Of a DNA stretch of 64,000 nt, positions 36,309 to 47,678 are shown in pieces. The stretch is from CAVOXO01 sp963700425 (GTDB taxonomy: Bacteria > Actinomycetota > Acidimicrobiia > Acidimicrobiales > Microtrichaceae), in contig CAVOXO010000003.1 of the NCBI GenBank assembly GCA_963700425.1, positions 778,986 through 842,985 of the forward strand, in the 5' to 3' direction. The notes under the pieces were generated by a model. That model made no database searches and was not told where the DNA came from. It saw nothing but the letters and a program-made list of their open reading frames with translations. Position 1 is the stretch's first letter. Every line of letters starts with the position of its first letter. The translations under genes and the position numbers were made by a program.

Positions 36309-37166
36309 TCATCCCTTGACCGCGCCCGCGGTGAGACCGCGGATGAGCTGTCTCTGGAAGACGATGAGCACGATGATGAGCGGGACGGCCGAGAGAGCCG
36401 CGGCCGCGAAGCCGAAGTTCAGTTCGTTGATCTCTCGGTTCAGCAGAGTACGCAGTGCCACCTGGATGGTCTGGTACCGCTGTTGATCGGCGGCGAAGCG
36501 GGGCCACAGGTACTGGTTCCATGCGCCGAGGAAGGCGATGAGCACGAACGACCCGATGATCGGCCGGCTCAGCGGGATCGCCACCCTCACGAGGAACCGC
36601 ATGTGGCCGTAGCCGTCGAGTTCTGCGGCGTCTCGCAGGTCGTCGGGCACGCCGAGAAACGCCTGACGGATGAGGAAGATGCCGAACGCGGTGGCGAGGA
36701 ACGGAAAGACCAGGCCCTGGATGCTGTTGAACCAACCCAGGTCACGGACCGTCTCGATGTTGGCGATGAGCGTCACCTCGATGGGCAGGAGCATGGTGCC
36801 GATGGTGAGGGCGAACGCCAGCCGCTTGCCGGGAAACTCGAGGAAGGCGAACACGTACGCGGCGAGGATCGAGGTGACGGTCTGACCGGCGACGATGACG
36901 ATCGACACGATCATGGACAAGCCCATGGCCCGAATGAAGTCGCTTTCGCCGAGGACCCGTCCGAAGATCCCCCAATCGGCGTCGACGGGCATGACGCCGC
37001 CACCGGAACGGAGGTAGGCGACCGGTTCGCTGATCGATCGGACCAGCGTGAGGTAGACGGGGAACAGGATCACCACGCTGAGCGCGGTCAACATGAAGTA
37101 CCAAGCCGCGTTCACGAGCTTCCGACGTCGCGTGGCCGACCTCTCCGCAGCGCTGTCAGTCGCCAT
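36309..37166 (-). CDS. ugpE: ABC sugar/glycerol-phosphate transporter permease (UgpE/MalG type)
   Basis: A 285-residue inner-membrane permease with six predicted helices, such as WYFMLTALSVVILFPVYLTL, MIVSIVIVAGQTVTSILAAY and LIIVLIVFQRQLIRGL. The EAA loop that touches the ATPase reads RDAAELDGYGHMRFLVRVAI, and the ending RGLTAGAVKG is characteristic of the MalG/UgpE family. The start at ATG 37166 overlaps the end of the upstream permease by 11 bases. The frame is intact. Confidence 0.9.
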   Translation of the reverse strand: MATDSAAERSATRRRKLVNAAWYFMLTALSVVILFPVYLTLVRSISEPVAYLRSGGGVMPVDADWGIFGRVLGESDFIRAMGLSMIVSIVIVAGQTVTSILAAYVFAFLEFPGKRLAFALTIGTMLLPIEVTLIANIETVRDLGWFNSIQGLVFPFLATAFGIFLIRQAFLGVPDDLRDAAELDGYGHMRFLVRVAIPLSRPIIGSFVLIAFLGAWNQYLWPRFAADQQRYQTIQVALRTLLNREINELNFGFAAAALSAVPLIIVLIVFQRQLIRGLTAGAVKG

Positions 37167-38015
37167 AGTGGACCCGCTTCTCGAGCAGCGAGTACTGGGT
37201 GAACGAGACGACCAGGGTCAGGAGGAAGAAGCCCAGGCTGTACGCGGCGCGGACGGAGATCGTACGCACGCCCTGTGGGTCGCCGATCTTGAACAGCAGC
37301 GGCTCGGCCGAGCGCACGGGTTGGAGGATCTCGAACTGGGCGAAGACCTGCAGCCCGTGCACGACCAGCACGATGGCGAGGAACATCAGGGCGGGGGAGA
37401 TCAGGGGCACGGTCACCTGGAGGAAGCGGCGGACGGTGCCGTATCCGTCGAGCGTCGCGGCCTCCCTGATCTCGTTGGGAACGGCCTGGAGGGCTGCGAG
37501 GATGATGACGAAGGTCAGCCCCGCGTTCTGCCAGACCGACGACAGTGCCACGGCCCGGATGGCGCTGTCCGACCGGGTCAGGCTGAGCCACTCGACGTCC
37601 TTCCAGAGTCCCGTCTCGGGCTGGAGCAGGGTGAGGAAGACCACCGACGCCACGGCGACGGAGGTGGCCACCGTCGACGCGAACACGGTCTGGAAGAAGC
37701 GGATGCCGCGGATCTGCCGATCGGCGACGACGGCCAGGATGACGCCGAGAAGGAGACCCAACGGCACGGTCATCACCATGAACGTCGCCGACACCCGGAG
37801 GCCGGCGAGAAAGTCGGCCGACGAGATGGAGTCCCATATCGCGCCCCACCCCAGGAACGTGTCCTCCCGCTCGATGAACGCGGAGCGATTGGGTTCGTGG
37901 CTCGACAGGTAGATCAGGCGGTAGAGCGGGTAGTAGGCGAACGCCGCGAAGATGAAGAAACAGGGGGCCAGAAAGGCGACAGCAACTCCCGTGTCCCGTG
38001 CCTTTCGCCGGCGGG

Positions 38016-38019
<4 letters not shown>
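37156..38019 (-). CDS. ugpA: ABC sugar/glycerol-phosphate transporter permease (UgpA/MalF type)
   Basis: A 287-residue permease partner of UgpE. Helices include VAVAFLAPCFFIFAAFAYYP, FMVMTVPLGLLLGVILAVVA and VATSVAVASVVFLTLL; the EAA loop is REAATLDGYGTVRRFLQVTV. GTG 38019 overlaps the ugpC stop (GTGA, 38016-38019), so it is translationally coupled to the ATPase gene. Annotated as Ugp-like because subunit order ATPase-A-E-B and the sequence resemble that system; a general sugar importer is equally possible. Confidence 0.9.
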
Positions 38020-39096
<1,077 letters not shown>

Positions 39097-39100
<4 letters not shown>

Positions 39101-39921
39101 GGGCCCTTTCCGCTCTGGTTGAACGGCGAAACCTTACTGTTCGTGGCGGACACGGTGTCCGAGACGAGCCGGTGCAGCGCCTCGTCGATGAAGAGCTCCA
39201 GGTCCGCGAGCAGATCGCCGACGTCGCGATGCGTCGAGAGCAGATGGCGGGCGAACATCGGTCCGTCCATCCACGAGGCATCGCTGGAGTCGGCTCCGGC
39301 GATCACGACGTCCCCCGCGGCGACTCCGCGCCGGAGACGGTCCCATCCCAGCGACTGCGCGGCGCGCCGGGTGTGACCGGCGAGTTCGGTGGGCGAGAGA
39401 GTCCGATCGCCACCCGAGCCGGGGTGGAGCGCACAGATGTCACCCCACCGGCGGACGCTCGCGGAGGTCCGTGGGTCGGCGGCCCGGTCGAGAACCAGCT
39501 CGAGCCACGAGACGATGGTCAGGCTCTCGATGCCGCGTTCCTCGGGCGCGGTCGGGCGTCGGAGGATCCGGCGCGCGATGTCGACCGCCGGGTGGGTCTC
39601 GACGATGCGCTCCCGCCGGTTCTCACCGAGGTCGACCCGGTCGGGGAGGACCACGACGTGTCGCGGGGCGGAGGGAGCGTCGAGGAGCCGGGCATCGATG
39701 GCCAGGGCGAAGGTGTCGATCGGCGCCACCATGCCCCACAGCGAGGCGAGGCCCCGATGGCGGAGGACCCAGGTGACGTCACCGAGGGTGTCGATGCCGA
39801 CGAGATCGTCCGCGGTGATGTCGGTCAGCTGGGCGTCGAGCCGCCGTCCCCAGGTGTCGGAACGGTCGGGTCGTGGGGTCCTGGGATCGATGTGCATGGC
39901 ACGTCCACCGGGGTGAGTCAC
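39097..39921 (-). CDS. Unrecognised protein heading the ugp-type operon
   Basis: A 274-residue soluble protein that I do not recognise. It is translationally coupled to ugpC by an ATGA overlap, so it is part of the transport operon. Residues after ATG 39921 read HIDPRTPRPDRSDTWGRRLD, then GDVTWVLRHRGLASLWGMVA, FALAIDARLLDAPSAPRHVV, IESLTIVSWLELVLDRAA and FARHLLSTHRDVGDLLADLE. No signal peptide, membrane helix or known catalytic motif is visible. Several W-L/V pairs and acidic loops suggest a globular helical protein. ATG 39897 (MHIDPRTP) is an equally good start with GGTGGA upstream. A regulator or accessory of the importer is possible but only by position. Confidence 0.6.
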
Positions 39922-40003
39922 TCAGAGAGCGAACGTGAGGTGATCGCGAGCCGAGTACCCATCTCACCAGGGACCACCGACAACCACTGCGTACACTCCA
40001 GCG

Positions 40004-40808
40004 ATGGTCACCTGGCGCGAGGTCACGAGCGGTGGACCAGTTGGTGCGGTCCCGCTGGATCTTCAACTGCTACGTCCTCGACCCCGGCACGGCGGCGCCC
40101 GTCGTCGTCGACGTGGGTCTTCCCGATCACGGACGCGCCGTGGCGGAATGGTGGTCGGACCGGATGGGCACCGACGAACCGGTTCGGGTCGTCGCGACCC
40201 ACGGTCACACCGATCACGTCTGCGGCCTCGGCGCCCTGGCCGACGTCGCGACCCCGGCGGTGTCGATGGGCGAGGTCGCCGAGTCCTTCCTGAGTGGCCG
40301 GATCCCGCGGTCTCCGGGCCCCCGGGCCGTCGCCCGAATAGCGCCGGTCCTCCGAAGCCAACCCTTCGAGCTGTCGGCGCTGGTCGAGTCGGCGCGGGCT
40401 CCGCGTGTCGGATACGGGATACGGCCGAGCTTCGCCTGGCCACTCGAGAGGCCCGCCTTCCTGAAGGACGGCGCCGCCGTGCCGGGGGCCGAGGAGTGGG
40501 AGGTGATCGCCACGCCGGGTCACGTCGACGAGTCGATCTCGCTCTACCACGCGGCCACCGCCACGTTGTGTGCCGGCGACGCGGTCCTCAGTGCCTACGG
40601 CCGGGCGTGGTTCACGCCGGAGGTCTGCGACGCCGACGCGGCCGTCGCGACCGAAGAGCGGCTGCGTCCCCTGAGGGTCGACGTGCTGCTGCCGGGTCAC
40701 GGCCCGCCGCTCGTCGGCACCGATCTGATGGCGTCGGCGGCGTCGCACCACGATGCCCAGGGCTGGATCCCGAGGTGTCGGTCCCGGATTCGTCGCCGGC
40801 GGGGATGA
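40004..40808 (+). CDS. MBL-fold metallohydrolase, frame break near the start
   Basis: A metallo-beta-lactamase-fold hydrolase. The metal-binding motif is VVATHGHTDHVCGLGAL (HxHxDH) near residue 65, with the later ligands in VIATPGHVDESISLYH, ATLCAGDAVLSAYG and VDVLLPGHGPPL. The clean frame opens at GTG 40032, but the ten codons before it in a neighbouring frame (ATG 40004, reading MVTWREVTSGG) match the usual family N-terminus leading into QLVRSRWIFNCYVLDPG, so one extra base near 40030 is likely. The physiological substrate is unknown; glyoxalase-II-like and other thioesterase roles are possible. It is 52 bases upstream of queG. Confidence 0.82.
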
Positions 40809-40860
40809 TGTCGATTCGGCGCCGCCCACCGCGCCGCCCCCTGCGGCGACACCGCTCCGC

Positions 40861-41967
40861 ATGAGTGACGAACTGTGGCGCAGGGTTGTTGCCGCGGGGC
40901 GCGGAGCGGGCCTCGACGTCATGGGCGTCACCGCCGTCCGTTCGTGGACCTCGACCCGCGTCGACCTCGAGCGGCGCCGCGCCCACGGGTACGCGTCGAC
41001 GATGCAGTTCACGTATCGGGCCCCGGCGCGATCCACCGAGCCGAACCGCATCCTCGCAGGAGCCCGCCGGATCGTCGTCGGAGCGGTCGACTACGGAGGA
41101 CGGACGGTGGCGCCCGACGATGACGTTCCCACCGACGGTCCGGTGGCCCGTGCGGCCGTGGCCCGCTACGCCGCCATGGATCATCACCGTCGCCTCCAGC
41201 GCGCGCTGGGAGCGGCCGCGGCGGTGATCCGTGATGCGGGGCACCGGGCGGTGGTGGTGGCCGACGACAATGCCCTGGTCGATCGCGAGGCCGCGTGGCG
41301 GGCGGGTATCGGCTGGTACGGCAAGAACTCGCTGCTGTTGGTGCCGGGGCGGGGCAGTTGGTTCGTCCTCGGGTCGGTCGTGACCGATGCGCCGATTCCG
41401 CTGGTGGGGGAGCCCCGCCCGGACGGTTGTGGAACCTGTGAACGATGCCTGCCGGCGTGTCCCACGGGCGCGATCGTGGCTCCGGGCGTGGTCGACGCCG
41501 GGCGCTGCCTGTCGTGGATCCTCCAGGCCCCGGGTCGCTTCCCCATGGAGTACCGGCGGTCGTTGGGACATCGGGTCTACGGCTGCGACGACTGCCAGGA
41601 GGCGTGCCCGCCGTCCCGAGCCGCCGAACTGCGGTTTCGCAGGCAGAACGGGCCCGGCACGGTGATCGGCTTCATCGACGTCGTCGAGGCCCTCGCGGTG
41701 GACGATGTCGAGCTCATGTCCCGGGTTCCCCATTGGTACGTGCCGGGTCGGGACGGCTCGGTCATCCGGCGCAATCTGCTCATCGTGGCCGGAAACGTCG
41801 GAGACGGGCGCGATGCCGAATTGCTGGCCGCCGTCGCTGCCCAGACGCATCACGGTGACGATGCCGTCGTGGACGCCGCCCGCTGGGCGTTGGCCGAGAT
41901 CGCCGAACGCGGATCGGAGGAGGCAATGGCGCCGACCGGGTCGGACCGCGATGATGGCCCATCGTGA
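40861..41967 (+). CDS. queG: Epoxyqueuosine reductase
   Basis: Reduces epoxyqueuosine in tRNA to queuosine, the last step of the pathway, using cobalamin and two [4Fe-4S] clusters. 368 residues. The cluster ligands are in CGTCERCLPACPTGAI (CxxCxxCxxxCP) and VYGCDDCQEACPPS (CxxCxxxCP). Upstream are AGIGWYGKNSLLLVPGRGSW and FVLGSVVTDAPI, also typical. The C-terminus has HEAT-like repeats (VIRRNLLIVAGNVGDGRDAE). ATG 40861 gives MSDELWRRVVAAGRGAGLDV; the open frame upstream is unlike the family. The stop overlaps pimB (GTGA). Confidence 0.92.
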   Translation: MSDELWRRVVAAGRGAGLDVMGVTAVRSWTSTRVDLERRRAHGYASTMQFTYRAPARSTEPNRILAGARRIVVGAVDYGGRTVAPDDDVPTDGPVARAAVARYAAMDHHRRLQRALGAAAAVIRDAGHRAVVVADDNALVDREAAWRAGIGWYGKNSLLLVPGRGSWFVLGSVVTDAPIPLVGEPRPDGCGTCERCLPACPTGAIVAPGVVDAGRCLSWILQAPGRFPMEYRRSLGHRVYGCDDCQEACPPSRAAELRFRRQNGPGTVIGFIDVVEALAVDDVELMSRVPHWYVPGRDGSVIRRNLLIVAGNVGDGRDAELLAAVAAQTHHGDDAVVDAARWALAEIAERGSEEAMAPTGSDRDDGPS

Positions 41968-43130
41968 AACACGTCCTCGTCACCAATGACTTCCCACCGA
42001 AGGTCGGTGGAATCCAGTCGTATCTGTGGGAGTTGTGGCGCAGGCTCGATCCCGCCGATGTCGTGGTCCTGACCGCGGCCCACCCCGACGCCGCGGACTG
42101 GGATCGACGCCAGGAATTCCGCATCGACCGAACCTGCACCCCGGTTCTGCTGCCCACTCCGGCGTTGCGACGCCGGGTCAGGGAGCTCGCCCGCGAGGTG
42201 GGCGCCGAGTTCGTGGTGATCGATCCGGTGCTGCCGTTGGGCGCTCTCGGGCCGTCCCTCGGAATGTCGTATGGGGTTGTGGCACACGGCGCGGAGATCA
42301 CGATGCCCGGACGCCTCCCCCTGTCGAGGGGGATGATGTCGAGGGTCCTGCGAGGGGCGGAGCTCGTGATCGCCGCAGGTGGCTATCCGCTCGCGGAGGC
42401 GGAACGGGCGGCAGGGAGGTCGCTGCCCCACGTCATCGTCCCGCCGGGGGTCGACACCGGACGCTTCGTCCCGCTGACGCCCGACGACGCCGTGGCGGCA
42501 CGCCGGCGCCTCGGCCTTCCCCTCGACGGCGCCCTCGTCGTGTGCGTGTCGCGCCTCGTTCCGCGCAAGGGGTTCGACCGGGTGATCGACGCCGCCGCCC
42601 GCCTGCGCGGTGCCCGACCGGACCTCACGGTGGCGATCGGGGGCGCGGGGCGCGACCGGCGCCGACTGGAGAGGCGGGCCGCGGCATCCGGAGCGCCCGT
42701 GGTGTTCCTCGGGAGGGTGGACAACGACGATCTTCCGGCGCTCTTCGGCTGTGCGGACGCCTTCGCCATGATCTGTCGGAACCGCTGGGGGGGGCTCGAG
42801 GCCGAAGGCTTCGGCATCGTCTTCCTCGAGGCCGCCGCGTGCGGGGTGCCCCAGGTCGCCGGCCGCAGCGGAGGGTCGCACGAGGCGGTGAACGACGGCA
42901 TCACCGGTCTGGTCGTGGATCATCCCCGTGACGTCGTGGAGGTGGCCGGAGCGCTCGCCACGGTGCTCGACGACGAGCCGCGTCGTGAGGCCATGGCGGC
43001 CGCGTCGCGTCGGTGGGCCGCCCGCTTCGACTACGACGATCTCGCCGGGACACTGGCGCAGGCGATCGAGACGACCGGTGATCGCGTGGCGCGATCGCGT
43101 CCCGGTACGGTCGATTCGGTGGCGACCTGA
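41964..43130 (+). CDS. pimB: PimB-like mannosyltransferase (GT4 family)
   Basis: A GT-B fold glycosyltransferase of 388 residues resembling the actinobacterial enzyme that adds the second mannose to phosphatidylinositol mannoside from GDP-mannose at the inner membrane face. Diagnostic parts: VTNDFPPKVGGIQSYLWELW at the N-terminus (acceptor domain), PLPLSRGM-type loop, VVCVSRLVPRKGFDRVIDAA and the GDP-mannose site EAEGFGIVFLEAAACGVPQV (E-x7-E). The start is GTG 41964, overlapping the queG stop (GTGA). Intact frame. The next gene starts one base before its stop, so queG, pimB and the membrane gene are one transcription unit. Confidence 0.88.
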   Translation: MKHVLVTNDFPPKVGGIQSYLWELWRRLDPADVVVLTAAHPDAADWDRRQEFRIDRTCTPVLLPTPALRRRVRELAREVGAEFVVIDPVLPLGALGPSLGMSYGVVAHGAEITMPGRLPLSRGMMSRVLRGAELVIAAGGYPLAEAERAAGRSLPHVIVPPGVDTGRFVPLTPDDAVAARRRLGLPLDGALVVCVSRLVPRKGFDRVIDAAARLRGARPDLTVAIGGAGRDRRRLERRAAASGAPVVFLGRVDNDDLPALFGCADAFAMICRNRWGGLEAEGFGIVFLEAAACGVPQVAGRSGGSHEAVNDGITGLVVDHPRDVVEVAGALATVLDDEPRREAMAAASRRWAARFDYDDLAGTLAQAIETTGDRVARSRPGTVDSVAT

Positions 43131-43694
43131 TGGCGGCCCGATCGCGACGATCGCCTCAGCCGAGGGGGCCCTCAGTGGCCGAGGCACGGGCCGAGGCCCA
43201 GGCAGCCGCCCGCGAGCGTCGGGCGAGGAACGCCGCGGCTCTCGACGCCCACTTCGCCGAGAACGACGCCGGCGACGCGATCGTCCGATGGGCGGTCGGG
43301 GCCACCGTCGTCTTCGCCGCCGTGGCTCTCGGTGCGGCCGCGCTCGACACGTCGTCGGCGCGGCGGGCGTCGGCCCTGATCGACCTCGGTCTCTTCGGTG
43401 CCGGTCTCGTGCTGTTCGTGGCCGCGCTCGTTGCGGGAGCCCGCCGGTCCCGATACTCGGAGATGACGATGGCGGGTTGGTGGTTCCTGTCCGGCTCGGC
43501 GCCCACACCGCAGCGACGCGCCCTGCTGGGCTCCCTCGCCGCTCAGATCGTCGTCGCGCTGGGAACCGCGGCGTGGCGCCCCTTCACCGCCCTCGCGTTC
43601 GGTGTCCTGGTCCCGACATTCGGTATCGCCGTCTGTGGCTGGTGGGGCGCCCGGTTCGGTTGGTTTCCCGACGATCTCCGACCGCCGCGACTGA
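43130..43694 (+). CDS. Small membrane protein, frame break near the 3' end
   Basis: An unnamed membrane protein of about 187 residues. The basic, alanine-rich N-terminus (RGPSVAEARAEAQAAARERR) looks like a short amphipathic coiled helix, followed by four hydrophobic helices: AVGATVVFAAVALGAAALD, LIDLGLFGAGLVLFVAALVA, LLGSLAAQIVVALGTAAW and ALAFGVLVPTFGIAVCGWWG. As written the frame runs on for 100 codons over the arsA gene; skipping one base in the run near 43668 gives FPTISDRRD and a stop at 43692-43694, just before arsA. ATG 43130 overlaps the last base of pimB. Function unknown. Confidence 0.7.
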
Positions 43695-43695
43695 C

Positions 43696-44863
43696 GTGCG
43701 CACGATTCTGTTCACCGGAAAGGGAGGGGTCGGAAAGACGACGACCGCGGCTGCCACCGCAGTGGCGTGCGCACGTCGGGGGCACTCGACGCTCATCATG
43801 TCCACCGACCCCGCCCACTCGCTGGCGGACAGCTTCGAGGTGGATCTCGATGGCGGCGAGACCGAGGTCGCCCCCCGTCTCTTCGCGACCCAACTCGACG
43901 CCACCGAGCGAATGGAGTCGAACTGGGGCGAGATCAGGGACTACCTGCGGGAGATCTTCGACTGGGCGGGACTCGACGACGTCGAAGCGGAGGAACTCGC
44001 CGTGATCCCTGGTCTGGAGGAGATCTTCGCGCTGACCGACATCTGCGCCGTCGACGAGGCCGGCACCCACGACGTCCTGGTCGTGGACTGCGCGCCGACC
44101 GCGGAGACGATCCGCCTGCTGTCCCTGCCCGACGTCATGAGCTGGTACATGGACAGGGCGTTCCCCCTCAGCCGTCGGGTGGCACGGGCCGTCGGCCCCA
44201 TGGTCAACAGGCTCACCAATCTGCCGGTGGCATCGGATCCGGTGTTCTCCGCGGTCGATCGCCTCTATCGGCAGCTCGACCGGGTACGCGATCTGTTGCG
44301 CGATTCCGACTCGGCGTCGGTCCGGCTGGTCGTGACCCCCGAGAAGATGGTGGTGGCCGAGGCCCGACGCACCTTCACCTATCTCGCGCTGTTCGGATAC
44401 GCGGTCGATGCGGTCGTGGCCAACCGCCTGCTGCCCGCCGAGATCGACGATCCCTGGTTCGCGGCGTGGAAGGACAACCAGGTCGAGATGCTCGACGTCA
44501 TCGATGCCGGGTTCGCTCCCACGCCGGTTCTGCGGTGGTTGCCTTGCGGAGGCCGAGGTCCTCGGGTGTGGACCGACTGGCGCGAGTTCGCCGCGGCGAC
44601 CTATGGGGACACTCGACGCCACCGCGGTACTCAGCGAGGCGTGAACCCCTCCGGGTCACCGCCGGCGGTCGAGGGCTTCGCGCTGCATCTCGACGTCCCG
44701 TTCGTCGAACGGGACGATCTCGATCTGGCCCGCGGGCGCGACGAGTTGTTCATCACGGTCGGGCCGTATCGGCGGGCGGTCATGCTGCCCGATTCGTTGC
44801 GTCGACGCGAGGTCGGTGGGCGCCGAGGTCTGCGACGGAGTGCTGACCGTCCGTTTCGACTGA
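43696..44863 (+). CDS. ArsA-like ATPase with C-terminal HSP20-like domain, several frame breaks
   Basis: A soluble ArsA/GET3-type ATPase. P-loop TILFTGKGGVGKTTTAAATA at residues 3-22 carries the deviant Walker A lysine; STDPAHSLADSFEVDL follows, and VLVVDCAPTAETIRLLSLPD is the switch region. The C-terminal end, FALHLDVPFVERDDLDLARG and ELFITVGPYRRAVMLPD, is the alpha-crystallin-like ArsA_HSP20 domain. The first 280 residues are clean; about five or six extra bases lie between 44540 and 44825 (44611 and 44670 are the clearest), where LAEAEVLG, WREFAAATYGD, LDATAVLSEA and the HSP20 part must be joined. GTG 43696 follows the preceding stop by one base. Membrane-protein targeting or oxyanion handling cannot be decided. 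Confidence 0.82.
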
Positions 44864-44905
44864 GCGTCGGAGCGGACGCAGCGCGTGGTCGGGCACAATG
44901 GACCC

Positions 44906-45264
44906 ATGACCGACGACCCTTCCGCCGAGCCAACCGACCGGGACGGCGTCGAGCACCTCGTCACTGCCGGGCACGAGCTGATCGCCGCAGCGCGGGGATT
45001 CCTGGACGCCGTCGAGGACGCTCTCGCCGACTCCGAGACGGTGTCGCGCAGCGGTCGGATCGATCACCGGCTTCGTCGAGTCCGCCGGATCGGCGGTGAG
45101 TCGTCTGATGGATCGAACGCGTCGACGACGATGCGCCGAGCGATCGACCCTCCGATGCGGAGCCGGATCGAACGGACCGGCCGTCACGGCGGCTGCGACC
45201 GATCGATGTCGAGTTTTTCGAGCCCGGTTCTTCTCATGTCGCCGACAACGAGGCCGATATCTGA
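44906..45264 (+). CDS. Small acidic hypothetical protein, two frame breaks
   Basis: About 118 residues. From ATG 44906: EHLVTAGHELIAAARGFLDA and VEDALADSETVS form an amphipathic helix region; after an extra base near 45056 comes SITGFVESAGSAVSRLMDRT, and after another near 45123 an acidic, disordered tail ending IDVEFFEPGSSHVADNEADI. Actinobacterial proteins with a helical N-terminus and such a basic-then-acidic tail are common near SMC-like genes. It lies 7 bases before the SMC-like gene. I do not know its function. Confidence 0.6.
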
Positions 45265-45270
45265 GAGACC

Positions 45271-47668
45271 ATGAGACTGGTTCGATTCGAGGATGAGTCA
45301 GGGGGGTTCGCGATCGAACTCCATCCGCTGCTGACCGTCGTCAGCGGTCTGCCCCACCACATCCGGGAGCGGTTGATACAGACCGTGTCCGGCGTTGCCC
45401 CACGGAGGTGACGCCGGTGGCCGTGGATCGCTGGAGGTCTTCGGGGTCTATCTCGATCTGAATCGTGAAACGCTCGATCTGCTGGAGATGAACCAGGACC
45501 TCGACGTCGTCCTCAAGGCGTCGGATCTTCCCGGCGCGGAGCCGGCCCGCCCGGACCAGGACGGCTCATCGTGGGACGAGCGGGACTCGTCCGACATCGC
45601 CTCGGATCCGGCAGGGTCAGCAGAGCCCGCGCAGTCGCTCGCCGAGGCCGACAACACCTACCGCTCGACCCTGGCCTCCATCGATGCGCTCCGGTCCGAG
45701 CTCGAGCGGGTCGAGAGCCACCGACGGTCGCTGGCGGGCGACGTCGACGCGGCCCGAGGCAGTCTCGACTCCTTCGCGGTGGCGGGACTCACAGCCGCTC
45801 GCGAGGAGCTCGCAGCACTCGAAGCGGCCGTGGCGCGGACCTCGGCGGCCTCCGCTCAGCAGCCGACCGATCCCTCCGCGCCGGCCCTCGAGGAATCGCC
45901 CGACGATCACCCCGAGAGGGTGTCGGTCGGCGACGTCGTCTTCGACCAGCCTGAGGTGGAGCAGCGGGTGGAGGAGCTGATCTCCGAGTCGAACCGGCTC
46001 AAGTCGGAACTGAAGCGTCTCCGTTCGATCGATCCGGAGCCGGTGGATCGGGCCCTCCGGGAACTGACAGCCGCATCGAGACCCACCGAACCGGCCGTGT
46101 CGCCAGAGGCCGAAGCGCTCGCCCGGGAGTGGAATTCGATCAGCGAACAGATCGTCAGCCTCAGCCAGCTCCACAGCGCGGAGATCGAGGACATGGCGGC
46201 GCTCGTCGCCCGCCGCGACGAGGCGTACAGCAGGCTCGCCATCGCGCAGGACGCGCTGCGCTCACCGTCGCACGATCCCGCAGCGATCGCCGAACTCGAA
46301 TCGATTCACGACGAGATCTTCGAGATCGAGGGAAAGGGCCTCCGGCTCGGAGCAGCCAAGATCCGGCGCCGGCAGGAGGAACTGCGTGCCCAGGAAGCCG
46401 AGCTGCTCGAGCGGCTCGGCTTCGACACATGGACGACCTATGTGATGGGTGCCGCCAGTGCGGACGTCCTGAACCGCCGCCGCGGAGAGCTCGAAGCCGC
46501 CAACGTCGCCTATGAAGAGGCCGAGGCGAAGGTCACCGCAGCGCAGCACGGAGCGCCGAGCATCGACCCTCCCGACCTCGTCGACGCGCGACCGGGAGCA
46601 GGCCCGCATCCATTCGTCCATCTGCCGATTCCTCGGATTCGACCCTGGTCTCGACCCGATCGCAGCCCTGAACAACCACCGGATCGAACCCGAGGTCTCG
46701 ACGATCAGCGTCGACGACGCGGCTCGCTCGCTGCGTCAGGCCCTGCTCGACACCGGTGCGGAACTCCCGGCGCGGTCACTCACTCCCGAGGAACTCGAGT
46801 CGGTGGCCGTGGGTTGGCTCGAGACGATGAGCGGCCTGCCGGGCCGCATCGCCGAGGCCGAGGGAATCCGCAACGACATCGAATGGGAGATCGACCAGCT
46901 GGTGGCCCAGCTCGAGGCCGGCGCAGCGACACGGGAGGCCGCTCGCGACCGCGGCGGTGTCGGACGACATCTCGACCGACACCGCCCGGGGCCGCGGACG
47001 CCGTCACCGACTCGGCGCTGGTTCCCGCCTACGGCCAGTCCCAGGGCATCGAGCCAGCGGCGCTGGCCACCCCCGAGCTCCTCGCCGCCCGGCTCAGGGT
47101 GAAGGAATGCGAGCGACGCGCACGCGGCCACGAGGACGCGGCCGGTCAACTCGCACCGCTCCAGGCCGAGCTCGAGCGGCTCGAGATGTCGGCCCGTGAG
47201 ATCCAGGCGTCGCTCACCGAACGCGAGCAGACGGTGATCGAGGCGGACCGCCGACGCGAGGCCGCGTCGGCGGAACTCCGCACGATCGAGGCCGAAGCGG
47301 CACGCGCCGCCCGCTCGCGGCGCCCTGAACCCCAGGAACCTCCCCGTGGCCGTGTCGCCATGGGTTCCGCCGGTGCCGAGGCCGTCGAGTGGTACGTCCT
47401 GGCCCGACTCGCCCAGCAGCGGTCGGTCAGCTTCGTCGGCTCGGTTCCCATCGTCGTCGACGACGCCTTCTCCGCGTGGTCGATCGACGAACTACGTGAC
47501 GTGTTCGAACGGCTCGAGCGCATGAGCGAGGTCATCCAGATCGTCATGCTCACCGATGATGCCGACATCTCGGCGTGGGCCCGCAGCCTCGGATCGACCC
47601 GTGCCTCGGTGCTCGATCTCCGCTCGACCGTGCCCGTCCTGACCCGCCCCCGGTTCACGTGGCCGTAG
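45271..47668 (+). CDS. SMC/RecN-like coiled-coil ATPase homologue with degenerate Walker A, four frame breaks
   Basis: About 797 residues after correction. The N-terminus MRLVRFEDESGGFAIELHPL and LTVVSGLPHHIRERLIQTV occupies the place of an SMC-type ATPase head, but where a P-loop GxxxxGKS should stand it reads SGLPHHIRERLI, so Walker A is lost. Long coiled coils rich in E, R, A and L follow (STLASIDALRSELERVESHR; ELISESNRLKSELKRLRSID; ELLERLGFDTWTTYVMG). The C-terminal head part has AGAEAVEWYVLARLAQQ, like an ABC signature helix, and PIVVDDAFSAWSIDEL, a good Walker B with two aspartates. Extra bases lie near 45394, 46589, 46959 and 46992. It could act as a pseudo-ATPase partner in chromosome organisation. 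Confidence 0.7.
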
Positions 47669-47678
47669 CATTCGGTCC

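Noticed and set aside
41850..43508. Minus-strand 552-codon frame opposite pimB
   Set aside because: Extremely R/P/G/H-rich with no motif, overlapping a clear glycosyltransferase.
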